From contig JAQVIE010000021.1 of NCBI GenBank assembly GCA_028695895.1, forward strand, positions 1-10,066: DNA of 10,066 bases, given 5' to 3'. The notes under the pieces are model-generated. The model was not told the origin of the DNA and ran no database searches. It worked only from the letters and a program-made list of their open reading frames with translations. Origin of the DNA: Methanospirillum sp. (GTDB taxonomy: Archaea; Halobacteriota; Methanomicrobia; Methanomicrobiales; Methanospirillaceae). Both the position numbers and the translations under genes were made by a program. The stretch's first letter is position 1, and the number at the start of each line of letters is the position of its first letter. Of the stretch, positions 1 to 6,928 are shown in pieces.

Positions 1-317
1 CACGACTCCAGATTCCACCGGTAGCATCAAGAAATGATCTCATCTGACCGGTCATATTTCCAAACCTGGTAGGTGTTCCAAATAGTATGGCATCGGCCTT
101 TGCCAGTTCATCAGGAGTTATCACTGGAAGTTTTTGAAATTCTGTCTGGAATGATTTCGCTCCCATTTTCTCAATCACAGCATCAGGTAAGGTTTCCGGA
201 ACCCTGAATAATTCAGCCTCAAATCCTGCATCACGGATGCCTTCTGATACGGCCTGAGCCATTTTATGTATATGGCCATAAAGTGAGTAATAAACAATGA
301 AAATCCTTACTGACATA
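1..317 (-). CDS. wrbA: WrbA-type flavodoxin / NAD(P)H:quinone oxidoreductase (C-terminus off window)
   Basis: Reading the minus strand from the ATG at 317 gives 105 residues before the left edge cuts the gene. The protein starts MSVRIFIVYYSLYGH, the flavodoxin FMN phosphate loop, and later has GTPTRFGNMTGQMRSFLD near residues 80-97, the signature of the WrbA/flavodoxin_2 family. These proteins bind FMN and reduce quinones by two electrons in the cytoplasm; in anaerobic archaea they are usually linked to oxidative stress. WrbA proteins are normally about 190-210 residues, so roughly half is missing. Upstream, the minus strand has a weak AGGCGAT site just before the ATG and a TATA-like box at 354-361. 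The gene faces away from the plus-strand exporter genes and is not in their operon. The family is clear; the electron acceptor cannot be told from sequence. Confidence 0.88.
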
Positions 318-353
318 ATATCGCCTGGTAAAAGATTTGTTCATCACACAACA

Positions 354-361
354 AGATATAG
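354..361 (-). promoter_or_regulatory. Candidate TATA box for the flavodoxin gene
   Basis: The minus strand reads CTATATCT here. An archaeal start site about 25 bases downstream would fall near 331, giving a leader of about 14 bases before the ATG at 317. Position and composition fit, but the region is AT-rich and the site is judged by eye only. Confidence 0.3.
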
Positions 362-500
362 ATTCGGTTCTCATTGGATAGCAGAAGAGAGGTAACGGAG
401 TACTATGAATATCTGGAGAATTTCATTCAGATATGAAGAACGAATTTCTTAAAGGCGAAAAATGCATTGATTTATGATTGAGTTGTTGCACAAGAAAGAA

Positions 501-547
501 GACCGGTAACAATGGTTTGGTCATAACTTTTTTATATTTTACCGGTC
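501..547. repeat. 9-bp inverted repeat GACCGGTAA/TTACCGGTC flanking a TATA-like box
   Basis: GACCGGTAA at 501-509 and TTACCGGTC at 539-547 are exact reverse complements separated by 29 bases. Each arm contains the 6-bp palindrome ACCGGT. The spacer contains TTTATAT at 531-537, which resembles an archaeal TATA box. A pair of operator half-sites around a promoter would look like this; a weak RNA hairpin is the alternative. No gene starts close downstream: the exporter ATG is 181 bases beyond the right arm. Confidence 0.5.
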
Positions 548-728
548 AGGCTGATGCATTTACCTGCAAAGGCGATTTTTCGAGGATAGTGGAGTTTTTT
601 CACTTATTTTGTTGAATAGTTACTTAGATCCATTTTAATTTTTTTCCCAGATATCAAATATAGAATAACATACCATGATCTTTATTTATGGATCACAGAT
701 TATGAATAATTAGTAATTTTTTGATATC

Positions 729-1718
729 ATGATCGCAATTCAGACATTCAATCTGACAAAACAATATGGATCCCTGACAGCAGTGGACTCACTATCTCTC
801 ACTATAAAAAAGGGAACCATTTTCGGTCTGCTTGGCCCTAACGGGGCCGGAAAGAGTACTCTTCTTTCCATGCTGTGTACCATATTAAATCCTACATCAG
901 GCACCGCAACGGTCAATGGATTTGATATTCTCTCCGAATCAGAAAAAGTCAGACAAAATATTGGAATCGTTTTTCAAAGCATTAGTATTGATGACCGGCT
1001 TACCGGACGAGAAAATCTGAAATTTCATGCCATGCTCTATGATGTCCCGGATGAGATGATCACAGAACGTATTGGAGAAGTTTTGTCCCTTCTGGAACTC
1101 TCTGATCGGGCAGATGATCTCGTAAGAACATACTCGGGAGGAATGATACGTCGCCTTGAGATGGCACGGGGTCTCCTTCATCATCCGCATATTCTGTTTC
1201 TTGATGAACCAACCATAGGTCTTGATCCTCAGACCAGGGAACATATATGGTCTTATATCCGGGATCTGACACGGAAAAAGAAAGGAAATCTGACTGTTTT
1301 ACTCACCACTCATTATATGGATGAAGCAGACCTGCTCTGTGATGAAGTTGCCATTATTGATAAAGGACAGATTATCGTCCGTGATTCGCCAGAAAACCTG
1401 AAACGGGATCTACAGGGTGAAAAAATCAGGATAAAAATGACATCTCCCGAGACTCTTTCTGCATTACTGTCAGAAAATCCCAGAATTTGTAAAGTCTCAA
1501 TAGAATCCGGAGTGCTTGAGGTAAGGATCGCCCATAATGGAAAGATTGTCCAGGAAATATTTGACATTACAAGAGAAGCAGGTATTGAGATAGAACATAT
1601 CAGCATTCATGAACCCACAATGCATGACGTCTTTTTGTATTACACAGGAAAAGAAATTCGAACGGAAGAGGAGGACAATTTCACTTCACAATACCGAAAA
1701 ATGAGGAGGAGAAGATGA
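729..1718 (+). CDS. ABC-2 exporter ATP-binding protein (DrrA/CcmA type)
   Basis: This is a 329-residue ABC ATPase that should power the permease encoded next to it. Visible motifs are Walker A GPNGAGKST (36-44), the Q-loop glutamine at 83, signature YSGGM (135-139), Walker B ILFLDE (155-160), D-loop GLDP and the switch histidine in LLTTHYMDE (H195). Residues from about 230 form the C-terminal extension typical of DrrA-like daunorubicin-resistance ATPases, and the length fits that group. The ATG at 729 has no Shine-Dalgarno sequence (ATTTTTTGATATC precedes it), so initiation may be leaderless or on a short leader. The stop overlaps the permease start by ATGA at 1715-1718. The exported substrate is unknown: drugs, lipids or glycoconjugates are all served by this family. 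Confidence 0.92.
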   Translation: MIAIQTFNLTKQYGSLTAVDSLSLTIKKGTIFGLLGPNGAGKSTLLSMLCTILNPTSGTATVNGFDILSESEKVRQNIGIVFQSISIDDRLTGRENLKFHAMLYDVPDEMITERIGEVLSLLELSDRADDLVRTYSGGMIRRLEMARGLLHHPHILFLDEPTIGLDPQTREHIWSYIRDLTRKKKGNLTVLLTTHYMDEADLLCDEVAIIDKGQIIVRDSPENLKRDLQGEKIRIKMTSPETLSALLSENPRICKVSIESGVLEVRIAHNGKIVQEIFDITREAGIEIEHISIHEPTMHDVFLYYTGKEIRTEEEDNFTSQYRKMRRRR

Positions 1719-2470
1719 ACAAGGAGATTAAAGCCGTATACACCATATGGCTTCGTGAAATGACAAAATTCTCCCGAGAAAGAGTCAGTATTGCAAGTTC
1801 ACTGGTGACACCGATTCTCTGGCTTTTTGTATTTGGTGGAGGTATGGGAATTAATGTCAGGATGGGAGTCATGGGTACTGGCTATTCAGCATTTATCTTT
1901 CCAGGAATTATCGGCATGACGCTTCTGATGACCTCAATCCGATCAGGTATCTCTATCATCTGGGATCGGGATTTTGGATTTTTAAAGGAGATCATGGTTG
2001 CCCCGATATCCCGTATTTCGATTGTACTCGGGAAAGCCCTGGGTGGTGCAACCACGGCCATTATTGAAGGACTTTTTATTCTTCTGCTCGCATTTATAGT
2101 GGGAATTCACCTGTCAGCCATACAGATGATCCTGGTAATACCGGTTATGTTCCTGATATCTCTTGGATATAACGGTTTTGGACTTGCATTTGCATCATCA
2201 ATTCAGAGCTCTGAAGGTTTCCAGGGGATAATGGGGTTTATCATTATGCCCACCTTTTTTTTAAGCGGGGCATTATGGCCGCTTACCAGTGCTCCCGAAT
2301 GGCTTAAGGCAATCAGTTATTGCAACCCTCTGACGTATGGAGTGGATACGATGCGACATATCATTCTGGGGGAAGGTCAGTTTCTCTTACAAGCAGATGT
2401 ACTGATTATTGTTTGCTTTGCATTGGGAACATTATTTCTTACATCACGAATGTTTTCAATAAAAAAATAA
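1715..2470 (+). CDS. ABC-2 type exporter permease (DrrB type)
   Basis: This 251-residue integral membrane protein belongs to the ABC-2 permease family. A short cytoplasmic N-terminus (with WLREMTKFSRER) leads into about six hydrophobic segments. The stretch GFIIMPTFFLSGALWPL followed by an NPLTYGVD motif near residues 205-213 is characteristic of DrrB/NodJ-like exporters. It starts with an ATGA overlap on the ATPase gene and has a strong GAGGAGGA ribosome binding site at 1703-1710, so the two genes should be co-translated and form the full transporter, probably as a dimer of each subunit. Nothing nearby identifies the cargo. The following gene is 148 bases away behind its own promoter-like sequences, so this two-gene unit probably ends here. 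Confidence 0.9.
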   Translation: MNKEIKAVYTIWLREMTKFSRERVSIASSLVTPILWLFVFGGGMGINVRMGVMGTGYSAFIFPGIIGMTLLMTSIRSGISIIWDRDFGFLKEIMVAPISRISIVLGKALGGATTAIIEGLFILLLAFIVGIHLSAIQMILVIPVMFLISLGYNGFGLAFASSIQSSEGFQGIMGFIIMPTFFLSGALWPLTSAPEWLKAISYCNPLTYGVDTMRHIILGEGQFLLQADVLIIVCFALGTLFLTSRMFSIKK

Positions 2471-2507
2471 ATTTGGGAGATTATGTAATAACTTTTTAAA
2501 ATTTTTC

Positions 2508-2551
2508 ATATATATTGCACATAAAAGAAATAATTTCATACTATTTAATAT
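2508..2551 (+). promoter_or_regulatory. Candidate promoter region of the importer operon
   Basis: Two TATA-like boxes lie upstream of the binding-protein gene: CATATATATT at about 2508-2517 and TTTAATATA at 2543-2551. The second would place transcription start near 2573, giving a leader of about 45 bases and putting the interrupted palindrome at 2554-2582 across the start site. The choice between the two boxes is by eye. Confidence 0.4.
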
Positions 2552-2553
2552 AG

Positions 2554-2582
2554 AGAAACCCTAATGATTCATATTGGTTTCT
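2554..2582. promoter_or_regulatory. 29-bp interrupted palindrome, candidate operator
   Basis: The sequence is AGAAACC, three bases, ATGA, a central T at 2568, TCAT, three bases, GGTTTCT. Both the outer 7-bp arms and the inner 4-bp arms are symmetric about the same base, so 11 of 14 mirrored positions pair. It sits between the likely TATA box and the ATG of the importer operon, where a repressor would block transcription. Metal-responsive archaeal regulators of the DtxR, Fur or NikR families bind sites of this size, but no consensus of theirs is recognised here. An RNA hairpin in the leader is the alternative. Confidence 0.45.
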
Positions 2583-2618
2583 GGGATACAGAGATCATAC
2601 ATTAAAATCTGGTGAGAA

Positions 2619-3746
2619 ATGAGAATTTCTTTACGTATTACATTGATATTATTCGCATTGCTTGTTATATTATTACCTTTACAGGCAGTTTCTGCAGAAG
2701 AAACATATCCGCGAACTGTTACCGATATGGCAGGGCGAACAGTAACTATTGAAAAACCAATTGAAAAAATTATCACTAATAATGCTGATAATGCCCGTAT
2801 TGTCATTGCTCTTGGAGAAGGAGCAAAATTAGTGGGATCAGATGAGTGTACGGTCGGATCAGGGTGCCTCTGTCCGATGACAGCTGACAATAAAATCCTA
2901 TGTGATGCTTGTTGGAATGGTGTTATTCCTACCCCATTACAGGATCTTCCCCTGACAAATGATCGGTATACTCCAAATCTCGAACTTATGGCATCACTTA
3001 AACCAGATCTGGTTTTCCTGTGGACATCATGGGAAGATAAGGCAGATGATATACAGGAACGGGTAGGTGCACCAGTATTTGTAACTGGTCCGGATTATAC
3101 CATTGAAGGTATGAAGGATCATATCTCATCTGTTGGTTCAGCCCTTGGAAAAGAGAAAGAAGCTGAAGAACTGAATTCATTTGTTGACCAGGAAGTCAAA
3201 AAAGTCACCGATATTACAAGTTCCATCCCTGAAGAAGAGAAACTGAAGGTATACTTTGCACCTCGTGGAGCATTAAAAGGCTTTTATGATGCCAAAGAGG
3301 GACGGGACTTTACCAGAACCGATAACAGTTATAATCCCCTGACTCTTGCCGGCGGCATCAATGTTGCAAAAGATGTAGCAGACGGGAATGTCAATGTCGC
3401 ACTTGAACAGATTATCGCCTGGAATCCGGATGTAATCATGGTTGCAGCATCTTCTCCGGAAGACAGCGGTGTTCAATTCATCCTGGATGCTCCTGAGCTC
3501 CAGTCAATAAAGGCAATTAAGGAAGAAAAAGTCTACAATGTGTTCTATCCGAACTGTCGGGGAACACCTCATGACCGAAATCTTGTCAACATGTTCTACA
3601 TGGCAAAAATGCTCTATCCAGACAAATTTGCCAGTGTTGACATTAAAACAGAGGCAAACGCAATTTATAAAAAATTCCTCGGAGTAGATGATGTATTCTC
3701 TGAATACATGGATTATCTGCAGTTTCCAAACACTCAAAAGGCATGA
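2619..3746 (+). CDS. Secreted substrate-binding protein of a Fec/Btu-type ABC importer, cysteine-rich
   Basis: This is a 375-residue binding protein of the iron-siderophore/cobalamin (TroA/FepB/BtuF) fold. Residues 1-26 form a signal peptide with likely cleavage after AVSA; there is no lipobox cysteine and no C-terminal anchor, so it is either released or held by an uncleaved leader. The mature start, PRTVTDMAGRTVTIEKPIEKI, is the family hallmark, and YMAKMLYPDKF (327-337) is the usual C-terminal motif. A GGTGA ribosome binding site at 2611-2615 sets the start. An unusual feature is a cysteine cluster at C77, C83, C85, C95 and C98 plus C313, in a region where homologues usually have none; these could form disulfides or bind a metal. 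It should capture a chelated metal or corrinoid outside the cell and deliver it to the permease encoded two genes on. The ligand is not identified. Confidence 0.9.
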   Translation: MRISLRITLILFALLVILLPLQAVSAEETYPRTVTDMAGRTVTIEKPIEKIITNNADNARIVIALGEGAKLVGSDECTVGSGCLCPMTADNKILCDACWNGVIPTPLQDLPLTNDRYTPNLELMASLKPDLVFLWTSWEDKADDIQERVGAPVFVTGPDYTIEGMKDHISSVGSALGKEKEAEELNSFVDQEVKKVTDITSSIPEEEKLKVYFAPRGALKGFYDAKEGRDFTRTDNSYNPLTLAGGINVAKDVADGNVNVALEQIIAWNPDVIMVAASSPEDSGVQFILDAPELQSIKAIKEEKVYNVFYPNCRGTPHDRNLVNMFYMAKMLYPDKFASVDIKTEANAIYKKFLGVDDVFSEYMDYLQFPNTQKA

Positions 3747-4558
3747 GAAGCATAATACAGTATAACGAACTCTGGCGTGTCCTTCATCAGAAAAAAAGGT
3801 CAGGGGGAGTTGACTGGGATAAACGTGCCCATTCTTTTTTTCGGACAGTATCCGGATCAACTGAAGCAGAAACACTGTTACCATCACTAAACCTTACAGA
3901 TTCTGATACTGTTCTGGATATGGGGGCAGGTACCGGAAGATTTGCTATCCCTTTTGCACGATTTGTCAGACATGTCACTGCCCTTGAACCATCGGTTGAA
4001 ATGGGATCATATCTTGAAAAGGGTATGAAAGAGGCTGGACTTACTAACTACTCCATTGTCAGAAAAAGATGGGAAGATGTTGAGATAGGAAAAGACATCC
4101 CCGTCCATGACATTGTCTTTGCATCCAATTCACTCGGGTTTTCAGACCTGGCAAAAGGACTTGAAAAACTTGATGCAGTTGCAAAAAAGGCGGTCCATCT
4201 CCTGTGGTTTGCAGGTCCGGAGCGCCACCCCATGGATCCTGAACTGAAAAAACGCCTGAGAAGAGAGAATGATTCAGCTTTCCAGCCGGATTACATCATT
4301 ATTGCTCATGTTCTTCACGATATCGGAATATATGCAAATATACGGATAGATCCCATAAAAACCAGACACAGATATGATAACCTGGAAGAAGCAGTGATGT
4401 GGTGGTCAGAACGAGGAGATATCAGCCCTGATGAGATCCCAATCTTAAGAACGTTTTTATCCGAAATATTAGAACGTACTGATGATGACCGCCTGGTGAT
4501 GCAACGAAGTAGATATCGAGCAAGGATTTGGTGGGAGAAGGAGAATCGTGCCGAATGA
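3743..4558 (+). CDS. Class I SAM-dependent methyltransferase inside the importer operon
   Basis: This is a 271-residue soluble protein with a Rossmann-type methyltransferase core. Motif I, VLDMGAGTGRF (57-67), binds S-adenosylmethionine, and the acidic residue of ALEPS (E82) should contact its ribose. A later hydrophobic strand, DIVFASNSL (123-131), matches motif IV. The N-terminal 50 residues and the C-terminal 110, rich in Arg and Trp (MWWSERGD, RIWWEKENR), are outside the core and probably form the substrate site. It overlaps the binding-protein stop by ATGA (3743-3746) with only a weak AAGG upstream, so translation probably depends on coupling, and it overlaps the permease start in the same way. 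The methyl acceptor is unknown; context suggests the imported ligand or something that handles it. It does not resemble a DNA or rRNA methyltransferase in any motif I can see. Confidence 0.87.
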   Translation: MRSIIQYNELWRVLHQKKRSGGVDWDKRAHSFFRTVSGSTEAETLLPSLNLTDSDTVLDMGAGTGRFAIPFARFVRHVTALEPSVEMGSYLEKGMKEAGLTNYSIVRKRWEDVEIGKDIPVHDIVFASNSLGFSDLAKGLEKLDAVAKKAVHLLWFAGPERHPMDPELKKRLRRENDSAFQPDYIIIAHVLHDIGIYANIRIDPIKTRHRYDNLEEAVMWWSERGDISPDEIPILRTFLSEILERTDDDRLVMQRSRYRARIWWEKENRAE

Positions 4559-5676
4559 AAACCAGCTACGAACCAGTCTCTGAAGCCGCCAAAAATCACA
4601 GGCAGAAAAGGAATGAAAAACTCGCTGAGGTAAGAAAAGAGTACAAGAAGTTATTAGGGAGAAAGATTGCTTTTCTCTCCGGTATCGTTCTCCTCATTAT
4701 TTTTGCAATCGCCTATATTATCACTCTGGGCCCACTGGGAATAACTATACCTCAGGTTTATGAAACTCTGCTTGCGCGATATTTACCCGGTTTTTTCAAC
4801 ATGGACTCAGTGTTTGAGCAGGTTGTCTGGAATATCCGGTTTCCGCGAATCATTGGCGGCATCTTTGCAGGATTTGGGTTTGGTATCTGTGGTTGTGTCA
4901 TGCAGGCGGTCCTGAAAAATCCGCTTGCCAGTCCTTTTACCCTCGGTATTTCGGCTGGTGCACATTTTGGTGTAGCGATTGCTGCAGTATTCGGAATTGC
5001 GGTTGTCGGGGGAGCATACCTGCTTATTGTAAATGCATTTTTATTTGCAATGCTCTGTTCCCTTTTCATCGTTTCACTTGCGGCTCTGAAGGGAGCCACT
5101 TCAGAAACATTAATTCTCGCAGGAATTGCAGTTAATTACCTGTTTTCATCCCTGTCTCAGCTCATGGCATACTTTGCCAACGACGAACAACTCAGGCTTA
5201 TGTCACTCTGGGGTATGGGAGACCTTTCTGCCTTTTCATGGAGTAAATTTGGACTTTTTGTTGTGATATTTGCTGTATGTACCCCTATTCTGCTGTCAAA
5301 GGCACGTGACCTGAATTTAATGACCATCGGTGATGATTCAGCGCTGAGTCTTGGAGTGAATGCCAACCGGGTGAGGATGATTACCATGATGGTTTCATCG
5401 GTACTCGTGGCTACGATTGTCTGCTTTACCGGAACCATCGGTTTCATCGGGCTTGTTGCACCTCATATGGCACGAATGCTTATCGGGACTGATCACCGTA
5501 TCCTTATTCCAGCTTCAGGGATTCTGGGTGCATGTCTTCTTATTTGTGCAGATGCTGTCGCAATGAACATCATCGGGCCGACAATCATTCCAACAGGAAT
5601 CATGACCGCCCTTCTTGGTGTTCCATTCTTCCTGTATCTGGTATTGAAAGGAAAAAGAAAGGAGTTCTGGCAATGA
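4555..5676 (+). CDS. FecCD/BtuC-type ABC importer permease
   Basis: This is a 373-residue inner permease of the iron-chelate/vitamin B12 family, expected to have about ten membrane helices and to work as a dimer. Hallmarks are IRFPRIIGGIFAGFGFG followed by NPLASPFTLGISAGA (about 94-136) and GTIGFIGLVAPHMAR (293-307). The ATG at 4555 is preferred over a TTG at 4528: it overlaps the methyltransferase stop by ATGA and has GGAG at 4540-4543. Before the first helix is a charged N-terminus of about 37 residues, rich in Lys, Arg and Glu, longer than in typical BtuC/FecC proteins and probably a cytoplasmic helix. The permease passes the ligand from the binding protein inward. The family is clear; the substrate is not. 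Confidence 0.92.
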   Translation: MKTSYEPVSEAAKNHRQKRNEKLAEVRKEYKKLLGRKIAFLSGIVLLIIFAIAYIITLGPLGITIPQVYETLLARYLPGFFNMDSVFEQVVWNIRFPRIIGGIFAGFGFGICGCVMQAVLKNPLASPFTLGISAGAHFGVAIAAVFGIAVVGGAYLLIVNAFLFAMLCSLFIVSLAALKGATSETLILAGIAVNYLFSSLSQLMAYFANDEQLRLMSLWGMGDLSAFSWSKFGLFVVIFAVCTPILLSKARDLNLMTIGDDSALSLGVNANRVRMITMMVSSVLVATIVCFTGTIGFIGLVAPHMARMLIGTDHRILIPASGILGACLLICADAVAMNIIGPTIIPTGIMTALLGVPFFLYLVLKGKRKEFWQ

Positions 5677-6491
5677 ACATAAAACTCTCGGTTCAAAACC
5701 TGGAATTTGCCTATCAGTCAACACCGGTTATTTCCGGCATGAACATGGAAATTCCAAAAGGAAACCTGGTTTCTATTCTGGGACCGAACGGGTCTGGAAA
5801 GTCCACATTTATTAAATGTGTAGACCGGATCCTAAATCCGAAAAAGGGTATTATCTCTGTTGATGGAGAATCAATATCTTCATGTACCCGAAGAGATCTT
5901 GCAAAAATGATCTCATATGTCCCGCAAAGTTCGGTGAGGATATTTCCTCATTCTGTTTTTGACATGATCCTCATGGGTCGAAGACCTCACCTTGGATGGG
6001 TAAGTTCTGGTGAAGACGAAGAACGAGTCTGGGATGTTATTGCTCTGCTTGGTCTTGAAGAGATTGCACTTCATTCATTTAACGAATTATCCGGCGGACA
6101 ACAGCAAAAAGTCCTCATAGCCCGGGCACTGGTACAGGAGACAGACCTGATGCTCCTTGATGAACCGACGTCAAATCTTGACATCTGGCACCAACTGGAT
6201 GTCATGAGAATTGTATCAGACCTGGTTGGAGAACAGCAGATTACAACCCTCATGGCAGTTCATGATCTTAACATGGCTTCAAGGTTTTCCGATCTGATTA
6301 TACTCATGAAAAAGGGAAGCATTCATGCAGCAGGAAAACCTTGTGATGTTCTGACTTCGGAGAACATTGCCGAAGTGTATGGGGTGAAAGCGGATGTTCA
6401 TTGTCATGACGGTGTTCCCATTATCATCCCCTACCAGCAAATCCACGGGAATGGCTCCAGAAAAACCCCTTTTTTCAGTCAAATAACGTAA
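5673..6491 (+). CDS. FecE/BtuD-type ABC importer ATP-binding protein
   Basis: This is a 272-residue ATPase that powers the upstream permease. Motifs are Walker A GPNGSGKST (37-45), Q-loop VPQ (83-85), signature LSGGQQQKV (139-147), Walker B LMLLDEP (159-165) and switch histidine H197 in AVHDLN. The ATG at 5673 overlaps the permease stop by ATGA and has AAGGAG at 5659-5664; the frame stays open upstream to 5532, but that extension is permease sequence in another frame. Length is normal for FecE. The last 10-15 residues (after IIIPYQQIHG) look unrelated to the family, and the stop codon at 6489-6491 lies where sequence resembling an IS66 transposase begins. The original C-terminus may therefore have been replaced by a rearrangement. 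The catalytic core is intact, so the protein is probably functional. Confidence 0.93.
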   Translation: MNIKLSVQNLEFAYQSTPVISGMNMEIPKGNLVSILGPNGSGKSTFIKCVDRILNPKKGIISVDGESISSCTRRDLAKMISYVPQSSVRIFPHSVFDMILMGRRPHLGWVSSGEDEERVWDVIALLGLEEIALHSFNELSGGQQQKVLIARALVQETDLMLLDEPTSNLDIWHQLDVMRIVSDLVGEQQITTLMAVHDLNMASRFSDLIILMKKGSIHAAGKPCDVLTSENIAEVYGVKADVHCHDGVPIIIPYQQIHGNGSRKTPFFSQIT

Positions 6492-6571
6492 TCCATAATG
6501 ATGAAACTGGAGTCCGAGTAGAAGGAAAACTCCATTGGCTTCACGTGACCTGTACCCCTTACCTAACTTAT
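6488..6571 (+). mobile_element. Internal fragment of an IS66-family transposase gene
   Basis: In the frame beginning at 6488 the sequence reads VIHNDETGVRVEGKLHWLHV and then a few residues ending LTY. This closely resembles the conserved DET block of the IS66 transposase (DDE_Tnp_IS66), which carries what I take to be the first catalytic aspartate. Only about 28 codons remain, with no start, no stop of their own, and no terminal inverted repeats nearby. The fragment overlaps the ATPase stop codon on the left and joins unrelated sequence around 6572-6590 on the right. It is a dead remnant, recognised by memory of the family and not by alignment. Confidence 0.72.
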
Positions 6572-6573
6572 AA

Positions 6574-6909
6574 GAGTGGAATGTCTGTGAACTTGCAGCA
6601 CTTGCCCTTGTTGCTGCGGTTATCATTGGCGAATTCACCGCTGCCGCCGAGATAGCACTTATACTCACAATCAGGGAACTGGTGGAAGAGTATCTCTATT
6701 CCAGGACGAAGAAAGACCTGAACATACTGGTTCAGGCAGCACCCACAACTGCCAGTATCATCGAGAATGATATAATTCGTGAAATTTCAGTAGATGATAT
6801 TAAAACTGGCGACCTGGTAGTGATACACCCCGGTGAAAGAATTCCAGTAGACGGGCTTGTTAAAACCGGGGTTTTTCAGGTGAATTTGCAATTCATTGAT
6901 TTTAAATAG
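6574..6909 (+). pseudogene. Remnant of a heavy-metal P-type (P1B) ATPase
   Basis: An open frame after the TAA at 6571 carries P1B-ATPase sequence from about 6589. It has a hydrophobic helix with GEFTAAAEIALILTI, then EEYLYSRTKKDL, APTTASII and GDLVVIHPGERIPVDGLV, leading into the actuator domain. The match stops after GVFQVN (6885), just before the TGES dephosphorylation motif; the last eight codons to the TAG at 6907-6909 are unrelated. The phosphorylation DKTG motif, nucleotide domain, metal-site helices and N-terminus are all absent, so it cannot pump metal. A GTG at 6682 would allow a 75-residue product, but nothing suggests it is expressed. Intact relatives export Zn, Cd, Cu or similar ions; the specificity of the parent cannot be told. 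Confidence 0.8.
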
Positions 6910-6928
6910 GAATATTAATAATTTTTGA

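Larger units (their letters stand above)
318..728. other. Long AT-rich intergenic region between divergent genes
   Basis: This 411-base gap separates the minus-strand flavodoxin gene from the plus-strand exporter. No ORF of convincing length lies in it; the best is a 15-codon frame at 405-452 behind GGAG, which is not supported. It holds the TATA-like site of the flavodoxin gene, the inverted repeat at 501-547, short T tracts near 595-600, and an AT-rich block from about 650 to 728 that should contain the exporter promoter. I recognise no tRNA, riboswitch or known RNA in it. Confidence 0.6.

Noticed and set aside
46..55. TGACCGGTCA palindrome resembling the arms of the repeat at 501-547
   Set aside because: It lies inside the flavodoxin coding sequence, encoding the conserved MTGQM region, so it is probably coincidental.
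405..452. 15-codon ORF behind GGAG in the intergenic region
   Set aside because: Too short, no recognisable product and no other support; frames of this size are expected by chance.
649..660. 12-base AGATATCAAATA whose reverse complement occurs at 9034-9045
   Set aside because: A 12-base AT-rich match in inverted orientation is expected by chance several times in 10 kb.
5532..5672. Upstream extension of the importer ATPase
   Set aside because: These 47 codons are permease coding sequence in another frame; the ATG at 5673 has a ribosome binding site and the ATGA overlap.
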